From assembly GCA_947258615.1 (NCBI GenBank), contig CAMYIX010000045.1:1-47321 (forward strand): DNA of 47,321 nt, written 5' to 3'. The stretch comes from an uncultured Ectothiorhodospiraceae bacterium. GTDB lineage: Bacteria > Pseudomonadota > Gammaproteobacteria > UBA9214. Below the pieces are notes generated by a model. It made no database searches. It was not told where the DNA came from and saw only the letters and a program-made list of their open reading frames with translations. Position 1 is the first letter of the stretch. Each line of letters starts with the position of its first letter. Shown one piece after another: positions 41,201 to 47,321 of this stretch. Position numbers and translations under genes: made by a program.

Positions 41201-42646
41201 ATGAGTTCGTCCAATCTTGATATCGCACGCCAGCGCCTGCTGGCCCCAGCGGGTATCGATGAGAGCGACCTCGACCGTCTGTTCGGCCAGCTGCTCGGGC
41301 ACGCGGTGGACAGCGGGGACCTCTATTTCCAGTCGACTCGCTACGAGTCCTGGGTACTGGAGGACGGCATCGTCAAGGAAGGCACCCACAGCATCGAACA
41401 GGGTGCCGGTGTCCGCGCCATCAGCGGCGAAAAGACCGGGTTCGCCTATTCCGACGAGATCGTGATGCCCGCCCTGTTGCAGGCGTCGCAGGCGGCGCGC
41501 GCCATCGCCAGGCGCGGTTCGGAAGGACGTCTGCAGGCCTGGCACCGGGGTGACCAGAACATCCTCTACCCGGCACTGGATCCGCTGGAGCGGATGTCGG
41601 CCGACGAGAAGGTCGAACTGCTCAGGAAAGTGGATGCCGAGGCGCGCGGCCAGGATTCGCGCGTCAGTGAGGTTGTGGTCAGCCTTGCGGGCGTGCACGA
41701 GGTCATGATGGTGGCCGTCAGCGACGGCACCCTCTCGGCCGACGTGCGTCCCCTGATCCGTTTCAATGTCAGCGTAATCGTCGAACAGGCTGGGCGCCGC
41801 GAGCAGGGCAGTGCCGGCGGCGGCGGGCGCACGGAATACGCCTTCTTCCTGGAACAGGAACGTGCCCTGGGTTATGCGCGCGAGGCGGTGCGCCAGGCGC
41901 TCGTCAACCTGGAGGCGGTCGATACCCCGGCCGGCAGCATGCCGGTGGTACTGGGACCGGGGTGGCCGGGGATCCTGCTGCACGAGGCGATCGGTCACGG
42001 GCTGGAAGGTGACTTCAACCGCAAGGGCACCTCGGCCTTTGCCGGGCGCGTCGGGGAGCGGGTGGCCTCGCCCCTGTGCACGGTGGTCGATGACGGGACC
42101 CTGCGGGGCAGGCGTGGTTCCCTGAATGTCGATGACGAAGGCATCAAGACAGAAAACACGGTACTCATCGAGAATGGCGTCCTCAAGGGCTATATGCAGG
42201 ACCGTCTCAACGCCGGTCTGATGGGGGTGGCCCCGACCGGCAATGGCCGGCGTGAATCCTACGCGCACCTCCCGATGCCGCGCATGACCAACACCTACAT
42301 GCTGGCCGGGGACCACGATCCGGGAGAGATCATCCAGTCCGTCGACAAGGGCCTTTACGCGGTCAATTTCGGGGGCGGCCAGGTGGACATCACCTCGGGC
42401 AAGTTCGTGTTCAGTGCCAGCGAGGCCTACCTGATTGAAAACGGCAAGGTCACCCGTCCGGTCAAGGGGGCGACCCTGATCGGCAGCGGACCGGATGTGC
42501 TGAAACAGGTTTCCATGGTCGGCAACGACCTCCAGCTGGATCCCGGTGTCGGCACCTGCGGCAAGGAAGGCCAGAGCGTCCCCGTCGGTGTCGGCCAGCC
42601 CACCCTGCTGATCGATGAACTAACCGTTGGCGGAACCAGCGCCTGA
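41201..42646 (+). CDS. tldD: Metalloprotease TldD
   Basis: A 481-residue subunit of the TldD/TldE (PmbA) zinc protease, which degrades unfolded peptides such as CcdA antitoxin and matures microcin B17. The zinc motif HEAIGHG has H261, E262 and H265, and C453 in VGTCGKEG is the third ligand. TldD carries the catalytic site; PmbA is the partner. The tldD-pmbA pair here is interrupted by three genes. Confidence 0.95.
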   Translation: MSSSNLDIARQRLLAPAGIDESDLDRLFGQLLGHAVDSGDLYFQSTRYESWVLEDGIVKEGTHSIEQGAGVRAISGEKTGFAYSDEIVMPALLQASQAARAIARRGSEGRLQAWHRGDQNILYPALDPLERMSADEKVELLRKVDAEARGQDSRVSEVVVSLAGVHEVMMVAVSDGTLSADVRPLIRFNVSVIVEQAGRREQGSAGGGGRTEYAFFLEQERALGYAREAVRQALVNLEAVDTPAGSMPVVLGPGWPGILLHEAIGHGLEGDFNRKGTSAFAGRVGERVASPLCTVVDDGTLRGRRGSLNVDDEGIKTENTVLIENGVLKGYMQDRLNAGLMGVAPTGNGRRESYAHLPMPRMTNTYMLAGDHDPGEIIQSVDKGLYAVNFGGGQVDITSGKFVFSASEAYLIENGKVTRPVKGATLIGSGPDVLKQVSMVGNDLQLDPGVGTCGKEGQSVPVGVGQPTLLIDELTVGGTSA

Positions 42647-42692
42647 ACCACCGGTTTGCCTGCGTGTGTCACTTCCTGCTGATCGCAGAACC

Positions 42693-43298
42693 ATGAGTCA
42701 CCTGATTGACAGCAGGACCCGGAGAAAGCGGGCGCGGAATCTGCAGGGCCTGTGCCTGGGGTTATTGATGGGGCTGACGGGTGCCGCAGGGGCGGCCGGG
42801 GTGGAGCAGCATCGTGATGCCGACAGCGGGCTGCTGTCGTGGTCGGTAGAGGAGTCCGGACTCAGCCTGCAGTTGGTCCAGATGCTGGCGGACTACGTGG
42901 CCGCCGTCTACAGTTCGCGTGGTCTGCCGCCCGCGGTACTGGAGAGTATCGCCGACTACTGCGTGTTCGGGACGATCGTGACCAATACCTCGGATACCCG
43001 GGTCTCTTACCGGGTGGCGGACTGGCGTTACCTGACCCCGGACGGCCGCCGGCACCGTATCAAGACCAAGACCGAATGGCTCGCTGAATGGGAGCGGATG
43101 GGCGTGGCCTACCGCTGGTCGATTCTTCCGGACGAGCAGACCTTCGAACCCGGCGACTGGAGCCAGGGTTTTACCACGGTCGCGTTACCGCCAGACAGTG
43201 TATTTACACTGCTCTATTCGTGGAGATACCAGGATGAAACACATGAGGGAAGGATTGAGGGCCTGCGCTGTGCGCCGGCGAGTGCACCGCAGGAATGA
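42693..43298 (+). CDS. Exported hypothetical protein (201 aa) within the tldD-pmbA neighbourhood
   Basis: Starts MSHLIDSRTRRKRARN; a Tat/Sec-like n-region with several arginines is followed by a hydrophobic stretch (LCLGLLMGLTGAAGAAG), so it is probably exported, with about 165 mature residues. The mature part has repeated Trp, Tyr and acid residues and two cysteines (DYCVFGT, LRCAPAS). No family is recognised. Its last 65 bases overlap the TlpA-like gene in another frame, so they are likely co-translated. Confidence 0.7.
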   Translation: MSHLIDSRTRRKRARNLQGLCLGLLMGLTGAAGAAGVEQHRDADSGLLSWSVEESGLSLQLVQMLADYVAAVYSSRGLPPAVLESIADYCVFGTIVTNTSDTRVSYRVADWRYLTPDGRRHRIKTKTEWLAEWERMGVAYRWSILPDEQTFEPGDWSQGFTTVALPPDSVFTLLYSWRYQDETHEGRIEGLRCAPASAPQE

Positions 43299-43842
43299 CA
43301 ATTGTCGGTGGCTGGCTGGCCTGCTGCTGGGCTGGCTGATGACTGCTGCACCGGTGATGGCCCAGATGCCGGTGCCGGATCTGAGTCACCAGATGACCCG
43401 GCTGGCCACGCCGGTCGCGGCCCCGGACTTTGTCCTGCAGGACATGGACGGCGAACAGCATGCCCTGAAGGACTATCGGGGTCGGGTGGTGATGATCAAT
43501 TTCTGGGCGACCTGGTGTCCACCCTGCCGGCGCGAGATGCCATCGATGGAGGCGCTTTACGGGAAATTCCGCCAGGACGGGTTCAGCGTGCTGGCCGTCA
43601 ATGAATGGGAGGATCCGGAACTGGTATTTCCATACATGGGGCAGTTGAGCGTGTTTCCGACATTTCCCATCCTGTTCGACCGTGAGGGTGAGGTGTCACA
43701 GGCCTATCAGGTGAAGGGCCTGCCCACGACCTTTCTGCTCGATAGGCAGGGCCGCATCGTCTTCCGGGCCGTCGGCGGCCGCGACTTTAATCATGCCGAG
43801 GTCGAGCAGATCATCCGTGAACTGCTTGGGCAGCAACCCTGA
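43234..43842 (+). CDS. TlpA/ResA-like thiol-disulfide oxidoreductase
   Basis: A 202-residue exported or membrane-anchored thioredoxin-fold protein. The N-terminal LAGLLLGWLMTAAPVMAQ is a signal or anchor, and NFWATWCPPCRREMPSMEAL holds the redox pair C95-P-P-C98. The cis-proline segment KGLPTTFLLDRQG is intact. TlpA/ResA proteins reduce disulfides, for example in cytochrome c maturation. ATG 43234 has GGAGATACCAGG upstream; an in-frame ATG at 43243 is possible. The natural partner may be the upstream exported protein. Confidence 0.88.
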   Translation: MKHMREGLRACAVRRRVHRRNDNCRWLAGLLLGWLMTAAPVMAQMPVPDLSHQMTRLATPVAAPDFVLQDMDGEQHALKDYRGRVVMINFWATWCPPCRREMPSMEALYGKFRQDGFSVLAVNEWEDPELVFPYMGQLSVFPTFPILFDREGEVSQAYQVKGLPTTFLLDRQGRIVFRAVGGRDFNHAEVEQIIRELLGQQP

Positions 43843-43912
43843 GCGATGGCCGGAGCGCGCCGCCCTGTTGCGAACAACTGGTCCACGATCAGCAGGGCAG
43901 GGAGGCGGATGA

Positions 43913-44443
43913 TCAGCTGTTTTCCTGCAACTCCCGCAGGTCGCGGAACAGGCGTCGTGCGGCCCTGGGGGGCTGGTTCATCTCCCGCTCCTTGCGCGCC
44001 TGGCGGGCCAGCTTGCGAATATGCTGGCGGTCGGCGGTCGGGAAATGCTCGAGCAGCGTCGCCAGGGCGGAATCCCCCTCGGTGATGAGCGCCTCGCGCA
44101 GTTCCTCGAGCAGGTGAAACTCGCGGGTGTTGGTGGCTTGATTGTGTCGCCGGGCCTCGACCGCCGCACGCACCGGTTCGGGGTCGACGCTGCGCATCAG
44201 TTTTCCTATGTACTGCAGCTGGCGCTTGCGCCCACCGTGCGCATGGATCTTTTTTGCTGTCTCGATGGCCTCTAGCAGGTTTTCCGGCAGGTCCAACCGG
44301 CCCAGGGCGGCGCTGTCGAAGTCGAGCAGTTCCTCCCCGAGTCGCTTGAGCGCATCCATATCGCGTTTGCGCTGGGACTTGCTGATGGTTGCATCTTTGT
44401 CGTGTTCGTTGTCGTACATGGGCGTCATGATGTGTTGAGTCAT
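43913..44443 (-). CDS. darP: Ribosome-associated protein DarP (YjgA, DUF615)
   Basis: A 176-residue 50S-assembly factor. The sequence SKSQRKRDMDALKRLGEELLDFD, AHGGRKRQLQYIGKLMRSVD and DRQHIRKLARQARKERE is typical of the family. Three possible ATGs (44443, 44428, 44419) lack a clear ribosome-binding site, so the start is uncertain by up to eight residues. It is divergent from pmbA; the yjgA/pmbA adjacency is conserved in Escherichia coli. Confidence 0.92.
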   Translation of the reverse strand: MTQHIMTPMYDNEHDKDATISKSQRKRDMDALKRLGEELLDFDSAALGRLDLPENLLEAIETAKKIHAHGGRKRQLQYIGKLMRSVDPEPVRAAVEARRHNQATNTREFHLLEELREALITEGDSALATLLEHFPTADRQHIRKLARQARKEREMNQPPRAARRLFRDLRELQENS

Positions 44444-44523
44444 GCAAAAGGATAGCGGTTTCAGCGGGATTTGTCCGGCCAGGGTGTGACCGGTAGAATC
44501 CACGCCACTTTACGGGGAATATC

Positions 44524-45882
44524 ATGTCAGAGATCCAGAGCACAGCCATTGAACCGGATTTTCCACAGCAATCGCAGCTGGAGGAGATGGTGCACGATGT
44601 CATTGCCCAGGCACAGAAACTGGGCGCCGATGGCGTGGAGGCCGGTGTCAGTATCGATGCGGGGCTGTCCGTGACTGTGCGCCTGGGAGAAACGGAGACC
44701 CTGGAGTACAACCGTGACCGGGGGCTGGGTCTGACGGTCTATTTCGACCACCGCAAGGGCTCGGCAAGCACTGCAGATTTCGAGCCCGCCGGCATCAGTG
44801 CCACCGTGCAGGCGGCCTGCGATATCGCCCGTTATACCAACGCCGACCCCTGTGCCGGCCTGGCCGATGCCGAGCACATGGCCCGTGTCATTCCTGACCT
44901 GGACCTGTATCACCCCTGGCAACTCGATGTCGACCAGGCCATCGAGCTGGCGCGAGACTGCGAGGACGCGGCCCGTACCGTGGATGAGCGTATCGTGAAT
45001 TCCGAGGGCGGGACGCTGTCCAGCTATACCGGCATGCGGGTGTCGGCCAACAGCCACGGCTTCCTGGGCGGCTACCGCACCAGTCGTCACAGTCTGAGCT
45101 GTTCCGTGGTGGGCAGGCAGGGCGAGGAAATGCAGCGTGACCACTGGTATGTGGGTACGCGCGACTATCGCGACCTGGCAACACCCGAGGAGGTCGGGCG
45201 CATGGCCGGCGATCGGACCGTCAGGCGACTGGGGACCCGACGGCTGAGCACGCGCCAGGTCCCGGTCATATTTGCTGCCGATGTGGCGCGCGGGCTGTTC
45301 GGCAATTTTATCAGCGCCATCAAGGGCAGCAGTCTCTATCGCAGGTCTTCCTTTCTGGTCGATCACCTCGGGAAGCAGGTGTTTCCGGAGTACCTGCATA
45401 TCCACGAGCAGCCACTGTTGAAGAAAGCGCTGGGCAGCGCCCCCTATGACAGTGAAGGTGTCGCTACCCGGGCGCGTGACCTGGTGCTGGATGGCGTACT
45501 GCAGGGCTACGTGCTGGACAGCTATTCCGCGCGCCGGCTGGGTATGCAGACTACCGCCAATGCCGGCGGTGTGCGCAATCTCACCATCGATCCGGGTGAA
45601 AAGGACCTGCCGGGGCTGCTGCAAGCAATGGGTAGCGGCCTGTTGGTGACCGAGCTGATCGGCTTCGGGGTGAATATCCTGACCGGGGACTACTCGCGCG
45701 GCGCTGCCGGCTTCTGGGTGGAAAACGGCGAGATCCAGTACCCCGTGGACGAGATTACCGTGGCCGGTAACCTCAGGGATATGTTCATGGGAATCGTCGA
45801 GGTTGGCAATGATGTGGACCTGCGCGGCAATGTCCGCTGCGGCTCGGTGCTGATCGAACAGATGACCGTCGCGGGCGCCTGA
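44524..45882 (+). CDS. pmbA: Metalloprotease subunit PmbA (TldE)
   Basis: A 452-residue partner of TldD in the heterodimeric peptidase. GADGVEAGVSIDAGLSVTVR, NRDRGLGLTVYFDHRKGSAST and the C-terminal YSRGAAGFWVENGEIQYPVDEITVAGNL match the family. It lacks the HExxxH zinc site found in TldD, as expected. Full family length. Confidence 0.95.
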   Translation: MSEIQSTAIEPDFPQQSQLEEMVHDVIAQAQKLGADGVEAGVSIDAGLSVTVRLGETETLEYNRDRGLGLTVYFDHRKGSASTADFEPAGISATVQAACDIARYTNADPCAGLADAEHMARVIPDLDLYHPWQLDVDQAIELARDCEDAARTVDERIVNSEGGTLSSYTGMRVSANSHGFLGGYRTSRHSLSCSVVGRQGEEMQRDHWYVGTRDYRDLATPEEVGRMAGDRTVRRLGTRRLSTRQVPVIFAADVARGLFGNFISAIKGSSLYRRSSFLVDHLGKQVFPEYLHIHEQPLLKKALGSAPYDSEGVATRARDLVLDGVLQGYVLDSYSARRLGMQTTANAGGVRNLTIDPGEKDLPGLLQAMGSGLLVTELIGFGVNILTGDYSRGAAGFWVENGEIQYPVDEITVAGNLRDMFMGIVEVGNDVDLRGNVRCGSVLIEQMTVAGA

Positions 45883-45999
45883 AAATACAAACGCTTTATA
45901 AGCCACAGAAACAGTCGTTTGACAGCGTGACCTACTTGTAGACCGGGTTCGCAACCGGATCGATTTGCATGAATACTGCAGGCGCATCGGCTGCAGGCA

Positions 46000-46230
46000 G
46001 TGCAATGTTTGGCTCGGCGACCAGAGCCTCATCAACAAGACAGAAGCCGCCAGGAGGCGGCCTGATTCATGGTCGTGCAAGTCCATGTAGAACTGGAAGT
46101 GATCATCAGGCCAAAAGACCCGGATATTCTCCCTGGTGGTTCCGACTAAGGCTGGAACACGTCATTCAATGCCAATGCCGAAATTCATTTGGCGGTTATC
46201 GTTGTAGGTCTGAATATTGGCAAAAAGTGG
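46000..46230 (-). pseudogene. Possible decayed coding remnant
   Basis: One minus-strand frame reads PLFANIQTYNDNRQMNFGIG and then IE before a TGA at 46162-46164, and continues in the same frame as ENIRVFWPDDHFQFYMDLHD. The amino-acid pattern looks like real protein on both sides of the stop. There is no start codon or ribosome-binding site, and the open frame downstream merges into antisense of pmbA. I recognise no family; it may be chance. Confidence 0.22.
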
Positions 46231-46240
46231 TCATAAGCAC

Positions 46241-46274
46241 GTTGTAGGAACGCCGTCCTTCGGCACGATTGCGT
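46241..46274. repeat. TTGTAGGA(G/A)CG...CACGAT dispersed repeat, copy 2
   Basis: GTTGTAGGAACGCCGTCCTT followed by CGGCACGATTGCG, a diverged copy of the unit at 25787. It abuts the upstream (minus-strand) edge of the decayed remnant. Confidence 0.5.
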
Positions 46275-46426
46275 AGTTCTGATTCCGGCCAGAACACGAC
46301 ATTCATCGCCACCGAAAAGCGATGGCCAACGAATTAACGATGGCCATCGCAACTGCCAAGCTAGTCAATCCTTGATTTAACTCAGCTTGTCCACATTATC
46401 CCGAGAATGGCTGCGGGGCATTGATA

Positions 46427-46555
46427 TCAGTCAACTAAACGACAAAGACCATTCCAAAAGGCATCCAGGGTATAACCGGGTTCGGCCAGAAGTTGCCGTT
46501 CATAACGCTCAATTTTACAGGTAAATTTAGCGAGCTCAGTGAAGGAAAGACGCAT
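46427..46555 (-). CDS. Possible small protein (42 aa) downstream of the methyltransferase
   Basis: An ATG frame reading MRLSFTELAKFTCKIERYER and, later, YERQLLAEPGYTLDAFW. The composition is protein-like, with no membrane segment. It lies 54 bases after the methyltransferase stop on the same strand. There is no Shine-Dalgarno site and no recognised family, so it may equally be a remnant of a longer gene: the frame is open for 13 codons upstream of the ATG. Confidence 0.35.
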   Translation of the reverse strand: MRLSFTELAKFTCKIERYERQLLAEPGYTLDAFWNGLCRLVD

Positions 46556-46609
46556 GCTAGCTGAAGTTGTTGTCAGCTTTCCACATGCTAATTCTCATTG
46601 ATTGGAATA

Positions 46610-47239
46610 TCATGCTGCTCGAACCAGATGCAAAGCCAGTGTTCCGCCAGCCACTACTTTCCGTTGTTCCTCCATTAATCGGTTCTCTTCAATAAGAGTT
46701 GGTAACCCGCGAATAGAGACAAAATTACGATAATTTCGAAAGTGTCTACGGCCTGCAGCGACTTCGGAAATAAATATAATCGGTTTTGTAACCCAGCCCT
46801 TCAGAGGGCGAGCAGGCCCGGCATGAAAATCAATTAAAAGAATACGCCCATCGGTCTTGAGAACTCGTTTCATTTCGGTGATTACTGACATTCGTGTCGG
46901 TTGATCCATCTCATGCAAGACGAGCATGCAGAGTATCAAGTCAAAAGTGTCGTTTTCATAGGGTATCTTCGTCGCATCACTGAGGCGGAGTTCCGCCTCC
47001 TCCCCCAGTCGGGTTCTGGCAACATTCAGCATAGAAGGAGAGGTATCAATCCCGTACAGCTCACACCCGGATTTCCGGTATAAATCCAGGTGGGCGCCAG
47101 TGCCACATCCGACATCGAGCACCTTCCGTCCCTGCTCTAGCGGATGCATACGTATTCCCAGCTGTCTCAAGCCGCGATTCAGTGGTTCGAAGAGTCTGTC
47201 ATAGAAGCCTGCTACTCTTTGATAGGGATCGTCATCCAT
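46610..47239 (-). CDS. Class I SAM-dependent methyltransferase (Methyltransf_11 type)
   Basis: A 209-residue Rossmann-fold methyltransferase. Motif I is VLDVGCGTGAHLDLY (residues 40-54), the acidic loop is YGIDTSPSML, and the post-I and motif IV regions read LSDATKIPYENDTFDLILCM. The C-terminal part (PIIFISEVAAGRRHFRNYRN) resembles small ubiquinone/menaquinone-biosynthesis-like or lipid methyltransferases, but the substrate is not determined. The surrounding DNA is less GC-rich than the core, suggesting later acquisition. No ribosome-binding site is obvious before the ATG. Confidence 0.82.
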   Translation of the reverse strand: MDDDPYQRVAGFYDRLFEPLNRGLRQLGIRMHPLEQGRKVLDVGCGTGAHLDLYRKSGCELYGIDTSPSMLNVARTRLGEEAELRLSDATKIPYENDTFDLILCMLVLHEMDQPTRMSVITEMKRVLKTDGRILLIDFHAGPARPLKGWVTKPIIFISEVAAGRRHFRNYRNFVSIRGLPTLIEENRLMEEQRKVVAGGTLALHLVRAA

Positions 47240-47321
47240 CGCATCATCACTAATAGGGTCATGTTATATAGCCTAGTGGGTTATATATGGCTTGCTTTTA
47301 AAATACTTGGATGACCGCGAA

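Larger units (their letters stand above)
45883..46426. other. Decayed or intergenic DNA of lower GC without a convincing gene
   Basis: About 540 bases with no good gene. It holds a GCCGCC-AGGA-GGCGGC hairpin (46046-46061) without a T-run in the plus direction, a minus-strand region of protein-like sequence broken by a stop (46000-46230), a dispersed repeat (46241-46274) and a GATGGCC inverted or direct pair near 46320-46350. It marks a change to less GC-rich accessory DNA that continues to the window end. Confidence 0.5.

Noticed and set aside
40178-42316. 712-codon open frame on the minus strand
   Set aside because: It lies antisense to the nitrilase-family gene and tldD, has repetitive Arg/His/Gly-rich composition and no domain. 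It is a shadow of high-GC coding sequence.
44527-46086. 519-codon open frame on the minus strand
   Set aside because: Mostly antisense to pmbA. Only its first 30 or so codons, outside pmbA, look protein-like, and those are reported separately as a possible remnant.
47240-47321. Reading frame entering from the right edge on the minus strand, ending in FAVIQVF
   Set aside because: Only seven codons are visible before the stop. This is too short to support a gene, though it could be the end of one.

Overview
The window reads as chromosomal DNA of a free-living gammaproteobacterium, GC-rich (about 60% by eye), probably from the sulfur-oxidising Chromatiales or a related purple-sulfur-type lineage. 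The evidence is protein similarity (glgA, ppc, lnt, YhdP, RNase G, TldD/PmbA of gammaproteobacterial type), the gene order miaB-ybeZ(phoH)-ybeY-ybeX(corC)-lnt followed by ybeL-leuS-lptE-holA-nadD-rsfS-rlmH and maf-rng-yhdP-tldD-darP-pmbA, and a DsrC-family protein. No rRNA, tRNA, CRISPR array, prophage or intact transposase was seen.

Layout. 1-352: start of a cold-shock gene running off the left edge, with a long leader and a promoter. 353-4800: small metabolic and unknown genes, namely a short CbiX-type chelatase, an unknown 58-aa/284-aa pair, a NYN-domain protein, a CopD-like membrane protein, a DsrC-like protein, DUF924 and YjbQ. 4773-7860: a repeat element, then three exported proteins (small secreted protein, lipoprotein, beta-barrel) in less GC-rich DNA. 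7900-11900: tcdA, tatD, a DUF2905 protein and a DUF255 thioredoxin-like protein. 11900-17800 (minus strand): glgA, ppc and a response regulator with a membrane anchor. 18000-19400: a TPR-like protein, the RNase P RNA gene rnpB and a long inverted repeat.

19408-33988 is the conserved core. It holds tRNA modification (miaB), RNA and ribosome quality control (phoH, ybeY, rsfS, rlmH), envelope biogenesis (lnt, lptE), leucyl-tRNA synthesis, the replication clamp loader (holA), proline synthesis (proA) and NAD synthesis (nadD). 34195-45882 holds maf, rng, yhdP, a nitrilase-family amidase, tldD, a secreted unknown protein overlapping a TlpA-type thioredoxin, darP and pmbA. The last 1.4 kb is less GC-rich and holds a methyltransferase, a possible 42-aa ORF and decayed sequence.

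No clearly new multi-gene system is visible. The observations most worth following are: (1) non-autonomous MITE-like elements of 137 and 138 bp with related 19-bp terminal inverted repeats, one supplying the stop codon of yjbQ; (2) an intrinsic-terminator hairpin between the predicted ppc promoter and the ppc start codon, which could be an attenuator; (3) a DsrC-family protein whose terminal redox cysteine is replaced by serine; (4) a receiver domain fused to a membrane segment and a possible OmpA-like tail; (5) the uncharacterised secreted-protein/TlpA pair inside the tldD-pmbA neighbourhood.
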